From Cerasibacillus terrae (GTDB lineage Bacteria; Bacillota; Bacilli; Bacillales; Amphibacillaceae), in the NCBI RefSeq assembly GCF_008039555.1, contig NZ_VDUW01000005.1, positions 1-64,000 on the forward strand: a stretch of DNA of 64,000 nucleotides, given 5' to 3'. The position numbers were made by a program, and so were the translations under genes. Positions 43,670-52,760 of this stretch are shown here, one piece after another. The notes under the pieces were generated by a model that searched no databases, had not been told where the DNA came from, and saw only the letters and a program-made list of their open reading frames with translations. How positions within the stretch are numbered: position 1 is the first letter of the stretch; the number at the start of each line of letters is the position of its first letter.

Positions 43670-44839
43670 CTAATTCTTCACATGCTCTTCTTCACGCTCT
43701 TCTTGTAATAATTCTTCTAATACATCTTGAAAAATTTCCTCTGCTTCTTCCGTTGGTTTTTCTCCTTTTATTTCTTCATAAAATGCTTGAAACAACTCTA
43801 TATTACTCATTTTTGTTCGTTCTGCTTGTTTCTCTTTATCTTTCATAAATGCTCTTTGAAAATGTTTCCGCTCGACATGCATCGCATTTGGAAAAACAGA
43901 GCGCACTTTTTCCATTGGTGAAAGAATTGGGGTCTCATCTAATAATTTAACAAAAACATAATCTTCATTAACCGGATAAGTTAATAGATCTTCCATTTCA
44001 GCTTCCACTGTTCTCACATCACGTTTTGGCTCCAATGAACGCTTCTCGACAGATACATCTCCATTCCCATCCAATTCCACCATAAAAAAACCTTTCTTAT
44101 GATGTTCCTCTGAAATAGAATATTTTAGCAGCGAACCAGAATAACGGATTTTCTCATTTCCCACAGCATGTGCCCGGTGTAAATGGCCCAGTGCTGTATA
44201 ATGAAATGGAGTAAAATGGTTTGCTTCCACATATTCCGAACCACCAATAGAAAGTGGACGTTCCGAATCACTCGTGTTCTCCTCTTTTTCACCGTATGGG
44301 GTCACAAAAGCATGTCCTACAAACACATGACGTGCGTTTGGATCCATATTTTCTTTAATCTTTATAACAATATTTTCCATTGCTTCATTGTGGGAACGAA
44401 CCTCATCTAACTGAAGTGCATTCCTCACAACACTTGGGTCTGCATATGGAATGAGATGAAAATGAACCTCCCCATGTTCATCCTCTAATACCACAGGTTC
44501 TAATTCCTTGGAAAATCTCCCTACCATATACAATCCATTATTTTCCATAATTTTACTCCCAAAATGTAGCCGACTTGGACTATCATGGTTCCCCGCAATT
44601 GACAATACCGGAATTTTTAACCCTAATACAATTTTTTCCAAAACCTCGTCTAATAGATGAACAGCCTCTGTTGGTGGTACAGCCCTGTCATATAAATCCC
44701 CAGCTATGATAACCGCATCTGGACGCTCATCATCAACCATCTGAATAAACTGTTGTAATATGTGCCGTTGATCCTCTGTCATGTACACTCCTTGCACTAA
44801 TTTTCCTAAATGCCAATCACCTGTATGGAAAAACTTCAT
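43670..44839 (-). CDS. sbcD: Exonuclease subunit SbcD
   Basis: A 389-residue Mre11-type nuclease. The phosphoesterase motifs are HTGDWHLGK, IIAGDLYDRAV, SIAGNHDSPSR and TALGHLHRAH, together forming the two-metal site. The C-terminal 100 residues form the cap and the SbcC-binding region, with a very acidic end (EEVLEELLQEEREEEHVKN region). It is the first gene of the sbcD-sbcC unit, with GAGAGGAG before the ATG. No LexA box is visible in its promoter region. Confidence 0.95.
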   Translation of the reverse strand: MKFFHTGDWHLGKLVQGVYMTEDQRHILQQFIQMVDDERPDAVIIAGDLYDRAVPPTEAVHLLDEVLEKIVLGLKIPVLSIAGNHDSPSRLHFGSKIMENNGLYMVGRFSKELEPVVLEDEHGEVHFHLIPYADPSVVRNALQLDEVRSHNEAMENIVIKIKENMDPNARHVFVGHAFVTPYGEKEENTSDSERPLSIGGSEYVEANHFTPFHYTALGHLHRAHAVGNEKIRYSGSLLKYSISEEHHKKGFFMVELDGNGDVSVEKRSLEPKRDVRTVEAEMEDLLTYPVNEDYVFVKLLDETPILSPMEKVRSVFPNAMHVERKHFQRAFMKDKEKQAERTKMSNIELFQAFYEEIKGEKPTEEAEEIFQDVLEELLQEEREEEHVKN

Positions 44840-45010
44840 CCATCATGCTCCTCTCTTATTTAAATCATTTTATCAGTTGTGAAATTTTATATGGGAGGTA
44901 TAACGAAATGGGGAATGATTAATGGGGGTTCGGCTGTTACCTATTATACCATGAAACAATGTTGATAAAGATGAAAATTTCTTTTAAATCTAGTAAAATT
45001 ACTTTAGAAA

Positions 45011-45167
45011 TAAAGTGAAACTTCAATCAGTGGGAGCGTTTTCTTCATCTCCCACTGATTGTTAGTTGAACGAATCGGGCCTTTCCTGGCTATTGTTCCC
45101 CCACTTATAATTCTTGAGTATCTCGAATTCTTGATGTGGAGATCTTACAGCCAGTTAATCTGCGATA
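45011..45167 (+). repeat. Dispersed structured repeat, copy 6
   Basis: A complete copy with one extra CG in the left loop (GGGAGCGTTTTC). Left hairpin CAGTGGGAG/CTCCCACTG is intact; the right stem has changes (GGCTAT with TTACAGCC, GTGGAGATC). It occupies most of the space between sbcD and the ferredoxin gene. Confidence 0.9.
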
Positions 45168-45263
45168 TAAAGTTTTCCCTTAACCAATTTTATTTCACTA
45201 TGGAAACTTTAATATTATTTAGGTATACTTTTAATAGGAAAATAAACTAAGGGAGGGATAATG

Positions 45264-45605
45264 ATGGCAAAAGTTATCTTTCATCATACAGATGGTAAGA
45301 ATGAGGAAGTGACCATTCGAGATGGTCATACTATCTTACGAGCAGCAATACAGGGCCGGGTTTCTTTAAGGCATAAATGCGGCGGCAGGGCATCCTGTAC
45401 CACTTGTCGTGTTCAAATACCTAATCAAGACGGTGTTTCTAAACCAAATCTGAAAGAAATTCAAAAGCTTGGCCAAGCTGGAATTAATGAGAATCTTCGT
45501 TTAAGCTGTCAAACAAAAGTATACAAAAGCGTTGATGCACATATTCCAGAAGACCCTTATAAAGCAAGAATTCGATCTCTATTAAAAAAACAACAAGAAA
45601 ACTAG
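45264..45605 (+). CDS. 2Fe-2S ferredoxin
   Basis: A 113-residue plant/adrenodoxin-type ferredoxin. The cluster Cys residues are in HKCGGRASCTTCRVQI and LSCQTKVY, giving the four ligands C-x5-C-x2-C and a distal Cys. The C-terminal tail RIRSLLKKQQEN is basic. It transfers single electrons; partners could include monooxygenases or the Nos oxygenase, but nothing in the context proves this. Of two ATG codons in tandem, the second has the better spacing from GGGAGGG. Confidence 0.88.
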   Translation: MAKVIFHHTDGKNEEVTIRDGHTILRAAIQGRVSLRHKCGGRASCTTCRVQIPNQDGVSKPNLKEIQKLGQAGINENLRLSCQTKVYKSVDAHIPEDPYKARIRSLLKKQQEN

Positions 45606-45613
45606 CATTGATT

Positions 45614-45653
45614 CATTGGTCCAGTGCGGATATATCGCCCCACTGAACCAATG
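45614..45653. terminator. Hairpin between convergent genes
   Basis: CATTGGT-CAGTG pairs with CACTG-ACCAATG between the ferredoxin stop and the PepSY gene end. It lacks a clear T-run on either side, so termination is possible but not certain. Confidence 0.5.
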
Positions 45654-45679
45654 GCTTCATACCGTTCTACTTTCCTTTT

Positions 45680-46090
45680 TCAATCCAATTCTACATCAAG
45701 CACTTCTCCACTATTTGCATCTATTCTCACTTCGTACTTTCTTCCATTTCGAGCAATAACATCTACTTCATAATAAAGTCTGCCATAATCTCTTTCTAAT
45801 TCTGCTTTCACAACTTCCCCATCCAGTTGTTGCCTTGCAATTCCAATGGCATCTTCAATAACTAATTGACGTTGGTATTGCTCTGGATGTGCAATAGGTC
45901 TTTGTACAGGTTGTGTTACCTGGTGCGGTTGATTAAATTGACTCGGGTGCATCTGACCATGATGATTTGGATGCCCTTGATTGGGATGTATTGGCCCTTG
46001 ATTTGGGTGCATTTGTCCTTGATTCAATTGCATTGGCCTTTGATTCGGGTGCATTGGCCCTTGATTCGGGTGCAAAAAATGTTGTTTCAT
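45680..46090 (-). CDS. PepSY-like protein with N-terminal heptad repeats
   Basis: A 136-residue protein in two parts. Residues 1-50 are a tandem repeat of about seven residues (HPNQGPM, LNQGQM, HPNQRPM and variants), encoded by 21 bp repeats at 45967-46077. Residues 75-136 form a PepSY-type module: IEDAIGIARQQLDGEVVKAE, then YEVDVIARNGRKYEVRIDA and the ending NSGEVLDVELD. PepSY domains are found in secreted or wall proteins and protease propeptides. No signal peptide is visible, so export would need another route, or it may be a spore protein. The repeat number probably varies between strains. Confidence 0.8.
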   Translation of the reverse strand: MKQHFLHPNQGPMHPNQRPMQLNQGQMHPNQGPIHPNQGHPNHHGQMHPSQFNQPHQVTQPVQRPIAHPEQYQRQLVIEDAIGIARQQLDGEVVKAELERDYGRLYYEVDVIARNGRKYEVRIDANSGEVLDVELD

Positions 46091-46230
46091 ACATCTTCCT
46101 CCATTTTCTTACGATTCTTTTCACGATAACATCTTATGCATTCACCTAGGTGGCGTGCATGAAAGAATAAGTATTTCAACACACCCTATCATTTCAAAAT
46201 ACTTGCTAATCGAAGTACACCCACTACATT

Positions 46231-47481
46231 CTAGCCCAACGGATCATTTATTTTCCCTAAAAACAACTGTACATCTAATTTTTCATCCATAATAATCAGA
46301 TAAAACGGGCGATTGACTTCCATCACAAACGGTTTATCCGTCTTGATAGATGTCTCCACTATTCCAATGGAAGTAACAGCCGCTGCTTCTGTTCCTTTTT
46401 CATCCACATCAAGATACGTCTTTTGCTTAACCCAATCAATCATTAAAGAGTGATTATCTTTAATCATTTTGGACAAATTTGCTTCTCCTGTAAAAGCTGA
46501 TACCAATCCTAATCGTTTTAAAACCTCATTTAATTTAACTTCATATTCCACTTGAAATCGTGGTAATTTCAATGTTCCTTGTTGTATGTCAAAATCCTCC
46601 TGCCACTGTTTCCATTTTTTCATTATCCACTTCTCATCCCATTCCGTAGTTTCTACCCCTTCTTTTGGTAGATATATATGCATATACATATTTTCCTTTT
46701 CTCCATAAGGTAGTTTCACAGCCTGGAACAACTTATTTTCCATATAGCTTATTTCTTCATCCAATTGCATCATTGGTACTGTTTTTTCTGTTCCATCAGC
46801 TAGATAAAACGTATCATCGGTAGTTTTTTCTTTATCAAAGGGAAGCGTCCAATTTCCCTGGAAATAAATAGCATTTATTAGAATAGCTACTAATTGAGGA
46901 TTTAATGGGGTCTCAACAATCTGTGTGATTTTTTCATTCGTTGCGTTTGAAGCCCATTTATTTATTTTATCGGCTGCTTTTGGGTCCTCCGTATCAATAT
47001 TTTTGGTTTCCGCATTGTAATAGGTTTCATTTTGTTTTTTAAAATCATCTTGAAACTGGAATTTATCGTTTAGCCAAAGTGAATTTGCGATATTTAGTTG
47101 AATTTCGTCTTTTTCCATATGTTCATGTAGTTTCACCATTAAAGAAGCATTTGCTTGATTTATTTCTTCTGCTTCCATGTTATTCAAATGTAAAACACTA
47201 GCAATTTCTTTCTTTGTTTCTCCCTCTGCACTATTGTATAGCATACCCATAGCCATCAATAAACTAGTTGGAGAAATAAATATATTTCCGTCTTCTTCTA
47301 AAGCAATTTCTTGCAATAAATCAAATCCTAATGCATTATTTGCTTCTGTAATTTTTTTATAATCATTATCATCATACACAGCATCTTCCCCCACCTTCAA
47401 ATTGGAATTATTTGATCCACATCCACTAACCAAAAACAATAACAACCAACCTACCATTCCAGTCCATAGTATTTTTTTCAT
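46231..47481 (-). CDS. Serpin lipoprotein (serine protease inhibitor)
   Basis: A 416-residue serpin with signal MKKILWTGMVGWLLLFLVSG and lipidation at the following Cys. The fold elements are ISPTSLLMAMGMLYNSAEGE, NANSLW-like ANSLWLND, LINAIYFQGNWTLPFD and the C-terminal RPFYLIIMDE. The hinge of the reactive loop is DEKGTEAAAVT, with the small residues needed for loop insertion, so it should be inhibitory. Cleavage would fall shortly after, near SIGIVETS. It would guard the cell surface against serine proteases. Serpins are uncommon in bacteria but known in bacilli. The ATG follows AAGGAGG. Confidence 0.9.
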   Translation of the reverse strand: MKKILWTGMVGWLLLFLVSGCGSNNSNLKVGEDAVYDDNDYKKITEANNALGFDLLQEIALEEDGNIFISPTSLLMAMGMLYNSAEGETKKEIASVLHLNNMEAEEINQANASLMVKLHEHMEKDEIQLNIANSLWLNDKFQFQDDFKKQNETYYNAETKNIDTEDPKAADKINKWASNATNEKITQIVETPLNPQLVAILINAIYFQGNWTLPFDKEKTTDDTFYLADGTEKTVPMMQLDEEISYMENKLFQAVKLPYGEKENMYMHIYLPKEGVETTEWDEKWIMKKWKQWQEDFDIQQGTLKLPRFQVEYEVKLNEVLKRLGLVSAFTGEANLSKMIKDNHSLMIDWVKQKTYLDVDEKGTEAAAVTSIGIVETSIKTDKPFVMEVNRPFYLIIMDEKLDVQLFLGKINDPLG

Positions 47482-47588
47482 CTCAGTCCTCCTTGATTTT
47501 TCCATTCTCTTTTGTCGAAAAAAAGTTGTATATTCGTTATACTAGTACTATCACAACTAAAATTGAAACAACGGAGTGTGGACAACTT

Positions 47589-48017
47589 ATGAAGAAACTT
47601 TTTACAGCAATGCTTGTCACATTATTAGTATTATCACCAATTGGTAGTTATGTTTTTCAAGATCAGACAACAACGGTTGACGCCAAGCGCTATAAATCTG
47701 GTAAAAAAGGATTTCAAATGAATCCAAATCGTTCCAACAATCCTTCCCAATTCCAAAAGAAACAAAATCAAAAACCAAAATCCAATCAAACAGCAAAACA
47801 AAATCGAAAAGGTGGTCTCATGAAAGGCCTTATGTTTGGTGGATTAGCTGGTCTTTTATTTGGTAGTTTGCTAGCCAATATGGGAATGCTTGGTTCTCTC
47901 TTTGGTTTACTCATTAATCTAGGAGCTCTTTATCTATTATTTGTGATCATCCGAAAGGTCGTTCACATGTTTAAAGAACAAAAGAAACGTAAGGATGCAG
48001 ATCCATGGAGTCATTAA
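47589..48017 (+). CDS. Small exported membrane protein with basic linker
   Basis: A 142-residue protein. A signal-like helix (MKKLFTAMLVTLLVLSPIG) is followed by a basic Asn/Gln/Lys-rich linker (residues 30-75), then a Gly-rich hydrophobic block KGLMFGGLAGLLFGSLLANM and a second helix LGALYLLFVIIRKVV. The Gly-rich helices resemble the N-terminal part of Tim44-like proteins of Firmicutes, but the soluble Tim44 domain is absent. The stop overlaps the start of the YxcD-like gene by 13 bases, so the two are coupled. A longer upstream frame is not used, since it lacks a ribosome site. Confidence 0.75.
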   Translation: MKKLFTAMLVTLLVLSPIGSYVFQDQTTTVDAKRYKSGKKGFQMNPNRSNNPSQFQKKQNQKPKSNQTAKQNRKGGLMKGLMFGGLAGLLFGSLLANMGMLGSLFGLLINLGALYLLFVIIRKVVHMFKEQKKRKDADPWSH

Positions 48018-48298
48018 TTATCCCTGAACAAGATATAATCAATGCCATTTGTTTGGATGTAGCCAAGAAAACACAAATCCCACCTGAAAATGTGGAAGTC
48101 GAACTTTTCTATGATGATGAACAAGAAGAAACCTTTACAGGAAAAGCTACCATAGATGGGCAAGCCTATTCACTCCAAACCATTCATATCATTGAGGCTC
48201 TTCGCTTATGGTTAGAAGAAATCATCCATACCAATCCAAATAGAGGTATTCAATTACAATTAGATGATGAAGAAGGAATTGTCGCCTTGATTCATTAA
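48005..48298 (+). CDS. YxcD family protein (DUF2653)
   Basis: A 97-residue acidic protein, MESLIIPEQDIINAICLDVA, with a VEVELFYDDEQEETFTGKA strand and an IEALRLWLEE helix. This matches the YxcD/DUF2653 family of bacilli, of unknown function. The start lies inside the end of the preceding membrane-protein gene, so the two are translated together. A bidirectional terminator follows. Confidence 0.8.
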   Translation: MESLIIPEQDIINAICLDVAKKTQIPPENVEVELFYDDEQEETFTGKATIDGQAYSLQTIHIIEALRLWLEEIIHTNPNRGIQLQLDDEEGIVALIH

Positions 48299-48314
48299 AA
48301 ATAGTCCAAAGTAA

Positions 48315-48360
48315 AACAACAGCAACTAGCCGTTTTCAGTCTCGTCTAGTTGCTGTTGTT
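48315..48360. terminator. Bidirectional terminator
   Basis: AACAACAGCAACTAG pairs with CTAGTTGCTGTTGTT, a perfect 15 bp stem between two convergent units. It overlaps the last 15 bases of the leftward gene. Confidence 0.9.
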
Positions 48361-48720
48361 CTTTTTATAGAATACTTCTTTTTTTGTTTTCCACATCTCG
48401 ATTAATTTCTTCAATTGAACGGTTTCCATTTCATACGCTGGAAGAGTTTCTAAATCACCATACAGCCCTTCCCATAAATCATCAATCACCGTTTTGTCTT
48501 CCTTGATCGTTAGTGCACAGCGATTTCCACTGAATTGTTTTTCGTCAACCTTTTTTGCTAACACATCGTGGATATCTTTTAATACAGTATAATCTAAAAG
48601 TGACGCATCTGCCATTAAAAACTCACCAACAATTTGCATCGCTGGATTTGTAAATTCAATGACAAGCACTTCTTTTGTTTGTTTCCCATTTTTTAATGTT
48701 ACGGTTCTGAATTGATACAT
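48346..48720 (-). CDS. Unknown protein coupled to the EndoU lipoprotein
   Basis: A 124-residue soluble protein with no recognised domain: MYQFRTVTLKNGKQTKEVLV, then EFTNPAMQIVGEFLMADASL, an acidic central part (DDLWEGLYGDLETLPAYEME) and a basic tail (WKTKKEVFYKKNNSN). Its ATG overlaps the stop codon of the EndoU gene (TAATG), so the two are made together. A gene in this place after a toxin-like nuclease is often the immunity protein; it has no signal peptide and would act in the cytosol. This role is inference only. Confidence 0.75.
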   Translation of the reverse strand: MYQFRTVTLKNGKQTKEVLVIEFTNPAMQIVGEFLMADASLLDYTVLKDIHDVLAKKVDEKQFSGNRCALTIKEDKTVIDDLWEGLYGDLETLPAYEMETVQLKKLIEMWKTKKEVFYKKNNSN

Positions 48721-49268
48721 TACGAGTCCCCCTGGTACACCGGAAAAGCAGAAATAATTCTTTCCTCTTGATCGAAGTACATACGAACAATCATTCCAGC
48801 AGAAGTTAGTCCTTCATATGTATTCCCTGAAATATACTCCCGATTTTCATATGCTTCATGAATGGCATCAACAACTTCTTGGGTATCCCATTCATCCGGG
48901 AAAAAGCTTGATTTTCCATTATTGGATACTTTTTCAACATCACTGACAACCACTTCCGCTTCATAGACACCTTCATCATCTACTTCTGTTTTTGTCCCAG
49001 AAATAATCTCGCCTTTTTTCGATGGTAACCGGTCATAATGAAACCCTACTGCCTGGCCTTTTCGGTTAATTTCTCCTTCTAAAATATGTTCCAATGCCCC
49101 TTTACGAAAAATATCTATATTGTTTAAATCTGTTATCGCTGTTACTTCATCATCTGCCAATTCTTTTGAAGTATCCAAATCCTGATCCGTATTGATGAAT
49201 GTTCCACAACCAGCAAGTAAAACAATACTAATCAGCAGAAAGGCAATACGTTTTATTTTTCCAATCAC
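48720..49268 (-). CDS. Lipoprotein with EndoU ribonuclease domain
   Basis: A 182-residue protein. Residues 1-20 are a lipoprotein signal ending LLAGC, with lipidation at Cys21. Residues about 55-180 match the bacterial EndoU nuclease fold: ALEHILEGEINRKGQAVGFH, SGTKTEVDDEGVYEAEV, NGKSSFFPDEW and IISAFPVY. His61, His77 and Lys119 align with the catalytic triad. EndoU domains are usually the C-terminal toxin of long polymorphic or LXG proteins; here one is held alone on the membrane surface. The start is GTG after AAGGTGGG. The gene ends in the start codon of an unknown gene, a possible immunity partner. Confidence 0.82.
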   Translation of the reverse strand: MIGKIKRIAFLLISIVLLAGCGTFINTDQDLDTSKELADDEVTAITDLNNIDIFRKGALEHILEGEINRKGQAVGFHYDRLPSKKGEIISGTKTEVDDEGVYEAEVVVSDVEKVSNNGKSSFFPDEWDTQEVVDAIHEAYENREYISGNTYEGLTSAGMIVRMYFDQEERIISAFPVYQGDS

Positions 49269-49445
49269 TATAATCCCACCTTCCATTTACTTAATATATC
49301 ATACAAAATTAAATGAGAACAGCGAGGAAAGTGTATGAAAATATCAATGTATTTAGTTTTCTTATTAAACCAGCAGAAAATGCTAAATAAGCATCTATTT
49401 TAAAAAGGAATGATTCAAAATGGGATTTTAAAAAACTGAGGAATT

Positions 49446-51395
49446 TTATCCTGATTTGTTGAAATCATAAAACGCCACTCCAGTATCTTCTACAATCCTG
49501 GTTCGCTTCCTTTCTCGTTTTTGCATCCATAAAATGACAGCAACAAACAAACATCCTATGACATGGCTAATACGATTCGGATATAAAATCAAAATTCCTA
49601 CAACAAAGAAAATCATTCGATGCAGTATGGAAAGTTTTGTCACAAAGTAACCAATCATACTGCTACTAAGTACGATAACTCCAAGTGAACTAACAAAAAA
49701 ACTTCCTACAATCTCCCAAAAATTCCCCTCCATTAACAAAGCAGGATTGAACACAAACACAAACGGAATAACAAATGATGGAAATGCCAAACGCAATGCT
49801 TCTAATCCAACTTTATTAGGATTGGCCCCAGCAATTCCCGCAGCTGCAAAGGCAGCCACAGCAACTGGTGGTGTAATTGCTGATAAAACAGCGAAGTAAA
49901 CAATAAACAAATGACTTGCCATCACACTAACACCTAAATGAATTAAGGTTGGTGCTGCTAACATGGCGGTTAACACATATGTCGCCGCAACAGGCATTCC
50001 CATTCCTAAAATAATCGATATCCCCATAATTAAAAATAAAGTGGGCACAAAATGACCAGCAGTAAGCCCAAGCACCATACTATTTAATTTTCCACCTAGA
50101 CCTGTTGTCATAATACCTGCAATGATTATCCCAGCAACAGCACATGCCGTACTTATTGGAATAGCTGATTGTATTCCAATTTCAACTGCCGAACGAAACA
50201 TCCGAAATGTCTTTCGAAAACCATAACGTAGCAAATAGATTAAAACAATCGCTATAATTCCATATAATCCTGCTTTAGAAGGACTAGCTCCTTTCATTAA
50301 TAAGAAAACAAGTATGATAACTGGAATCAGATGGTACCAACCTTTTTTCATTACATCTAAAAATTTCGGAATTTCCTTTTTATCCATGCGTGGTAAATCC
50401 AAGCGCAGTGCCTCAAAATGAACGACAGCGAGTAATGATATATAAAAGAGAATGGCTGGTAACAGTGCTGCGACAATAATCATAGAATAAGAAATACTTG
50501 TTACAGCCGCCATTAAAAAAGCAGCAGACCCCATAATTGGTGGTAATAAACTACCACCTGTAGAAGCAATTGCCTCAATCGCAGCAGCAAATCGGGAAGA
50601 ATAGCCAAGTTTTTTAGACATTGGTATTGTAAATGAACCTGTTGTGACGACATTTGCAGTTGGGCTACCAGAAATCATCCCAGAAAAAGCACTCGCAAGA
50701 ACGGCTATCTTCGCTGCTCCACCTTTTGAACGACCAGCAATGGAAACAGATATATGGTAGAAAAAATCACTTGTTCCAGAGGCCTGTAAAAACGCACCAA
50801 ATAAAACAAATACAAATACAAATGTTGCCGCCACAGAAATAGGTGAACCCCAGAGTCCATTATAACTAAACGCAAATTGCTCTAATAAATCTGTCCAAGA
50901 CATCCCATGATGATACCAAATACCAGTAAATATATCTCCATACAAAGCATACATGCAAAATCCGATTGCCAAAAATACTATCACATTCCCAATGGTTCGA
51001 CGCGCTGCTTCTAAACTTAATAATACAAAAATAAGTCCAAATATAATATCCAAGTTAGTTAAAGGATCTACCCCAACAATTCTTGTCGCAAATCGCTGTG
51101 CATGAATCGTATAGTAAATCCCACTACTCGCAGCTAACAAGATAAACAATCCATCCATCAGCGAAATCCATTTATTGGTCGAAACATGATTAAGGAAAAA
51201 AGTTAACACTAGAATAAATGAAAGATGGACAGCCATTTGTTGCATGGGATCTATCGTAGAAAAAGCAACAGACCAAATTTGATACATAACCATCACTAGA
51301 CTAATGCTTAAAAATACAACTTCTCGCCAACCTGTTAAGGTATGTCGGTGACCAGAAACTCGAAAAACACGAAACACCTGTTTTAAACGTTGCAT
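49446..51395 (-). CDS. TRAP transporter fused permease (TAXI type)
   Basis: A 649-residue membrane protein joining the small (4-helix, DctQ-like) and large (12-helix, DctM-like) TRAP permeases. The large part has GAFLQASGTSDFFYHISVS, SAFSGMISGSPTANVVTTGS and GMGMPVAATYVLTAMLAAP, the DctM signatures. It imports an organic acid with sodium, fed by the TAXI binding protein encoded just upstream. The C-terminal 100 residues add further helices. The ATG follows AGGAGG. A short deleted copy of the dispersed repeat lies between this gene and the binding-protein gene. Confidence 0.9.
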   Translation of the reverse strand: MQRLKQVFRVFRVSGHRHTLTGWREVVFLSISLVMVMYQIWSVAFSTIDPMQQMAVHLSFILVLTFFLNHVSTNKWISLMDGLFILLAASSGIYYTIHAQRFATRIVGVDPLTNLDIIFGLIFVLLSLEAARRTIGNVIVFLAIGFCMYALYGDIFTGIWYHHGMSWTDLLEQFAFSYNGLWGSPISVAATFVFVFVLFGAFLQASGTSDFFYHISVSIAGRSKGGAAKIAVLASAFSGMISGSPTANVVTTGSFTIPMSKKLGYSSRFAAAIEAIASTGGSLLPPIMGSAAFLMAAVTSISYSMIIVAALLPAILFYISLLAVVHFEALRLDLPRMDKKEIPKFLDVMKKGWYHLIPVIILVFLLMKGASPSKAGLYGIIAIVLIYLLRYGFRKTFRMFRSAVEIGIQSAIPISTACAVAGIIIAGIMTTGLGGKLNSMVLGLTAGHFVPTLFLIMGISIILGMGMPVAATYVLTAMLAAPTLIHLGVSVMASHLFIVYFAVLSAITPPVAVAAFAAAGIAGANPNKVGLEALRLAFPSFVIPFVFVFNPALLMEGNFWEIVGSFFVSSLGVIVLSSSMIGYFVTKLSILHRMIFFVVGILILYPNRISHVIGCLFVAVILWMQKRERKRTRIVEDTGVAFYDFNKSG

Positions 51396-51428
51396 GCCTT
51401 ATCCTCCTCTCACATCCGCTCATTTTTA

Positions 51429-51480
51429 TAAAGTGAAACCCTATTCAGTGGTAGGTTTTACAGCCTTTTAATCTACGATA
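51429..51480 (+). repeat. Dispersed structured repeat, copy 7 (mostly deleted)
   Basis: Only the two ends remain, 52 bases in all: TAAAGTGAAAC and TTCAGTGG from the left, TTTTACAGCC and TTAATCTACGATA from the right. Both large hairpins are lost. It lies in antisense orientation inside the TRAP operon. Confidence 0.75.
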
Positions 51481-51508
51481 AATTTCTAACCAAAACATTC
51501 CACTTTAG

Positions 51509-52528
51509 CTAGTCCTTTTGATCAGTAAGCAGTCCTTTTTCTTTATAAAATTTCTCTGCCCCTGGATGAAGTGGAACCCTACCAACTTCAACAATAGTCT
51601 CATCTGTTACTTCTTTAAATCCTCGATGTACATCATATAAATAATCCAATTGATTATAAATTGCTTTTGTTACTTCATAAATAGTTTCTTCAGACTGATT
51701 TGTATTTGTAATTAGAATGGTTGGACTAGTGACTGTCTCATATGCATCCTGTTGAAACTCATAGCTGTTTTCTGGTATTGTGTAAGGTTTCACACCAAAT
51801 TCATCCACTAAATAATTAATTGCTGTTTCTCCTAGTGAAATAAATTTCAAATCTATATTTGCAGAAGCTTCCATAATATCTCCTGCTGGGATTGGAGCCA
51901 TTTTTCCAAGGCCATCCACCCGATTATCACGCATTAGTTCAAATGTCTTACCTCCAGATAGAAAATGAATCTGCCCACCATTTGCTGCCATATCTTCATA
52001 TGTCATATCATACGATTGAAAAATAGAAGCAGAAACAATATCACCCAATGCATTTTTTTCTCCTGCTGAATAGCGAAGTGGTAATGTTTCATTCACAATT
52101 TCTTCTACAGAATCAAATTTTATATCTTTTGGTGCAACAAATTGAAAAACATTGATAGGCATAATCGCTGCCACGGCGCGAATATTTTCATGTTTTTCAG
52201 TAAAAGGCTTTTTCCCTTCATAAGCAAACATCGTTGTTAACGATTCTGCTATCGCAAAATCCGTCTCATTTCGATCAACTAATACAGGATTTCCCGCTAC
52301 CGTACCAGGAACGGCACTAATCATTGTTCCCGGATGTTCCCTGCGAACCGCCTCTGACACACCTTCTGTAAATAATGACCACACGCCACCAACACTTCCA
52401 CCGTGGACGGTTAAATTACCGGGTAAACTCTCACCATCCTCTGTTTTCGTTTCTGATTCCTCACAACCAAAAAGTCCAATGCTAAGAATAAATAATAATA
52501 GAGCCATGCCCGTGATTTTCTTCTGCAT
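51509..52528 (-). CDS. TAXI family TRAP transporter substrate-binding lipoprotein
   Basis: A 339-residue lipoprotein with signal MQKKITGMALLLFILSIGLFG and Cys22. The TAXI domain starts LTVHGGSVGGVWSLFTEGVSE and contains NETDFAIAESLTTMFAYEG. These bind glutamate, 2-oxoglutarate or other acids for TRAP permeases. It is the first gene of the unit, followed by the fused permease. The next gene upstream is nadC on the same strand 230 bases away, so import of a pyridine acid is a thought but unproven. Confidence 0.9.
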   Translation of the reverse strand: MQKKITGMALLLFILSIGLFGCEESETKTEDGESLPGNLTVHGGSVGGVWSLFTEGVSEAVRREHPGTMISAVPGTVAGNPVLVDRNETDFAIAESLTTMFAYEGKKPFTEKHENIRAVAAIMPINVFQFVAPKDIKFDSVEEIVNETLPLRYSAGEKNALGDIVSASIFQSYDMTYEDMAANGGQIHFLSGGKTFELMRDNRVDGLGKMAPIPAGDIMEASANIDLKFISLGETAINYLVDEFGVKPYTIPENSYEFQQDAYETVTSPTILITNTNQSEETIYEVTKAIYNQLDYLYDVHRGFKEVTDETIVEVGRVPLHPGAEKFYKEKGLLTDQKD

Positions 52529-52760
52529 ATCGATTCCCCCATCATTTTGTCTATTTTATTACTAAAGCTATCCCGTTAAAACACACTTCACTTTCCTCAA
52601 ATACGTAGGTGAACACAAAGGTGTTATCACCAGATGTGCGCCTCTCAACATTTTCTTTATTAATTTAGGGTATACCTTCCGCATGCTCATTCATTCACAA
52701 TATAAATACGATAGGGCAACCTATTCAATCAATCAGTGCCCCATCATTTCGAATCCAGAA

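Noticed and set aside
52610..52633. Hairpin GGTGA/TCACC downstream of nadC as a terminator
   Set aside because: The stem is short and bulged, and there is no T-run on either strand.
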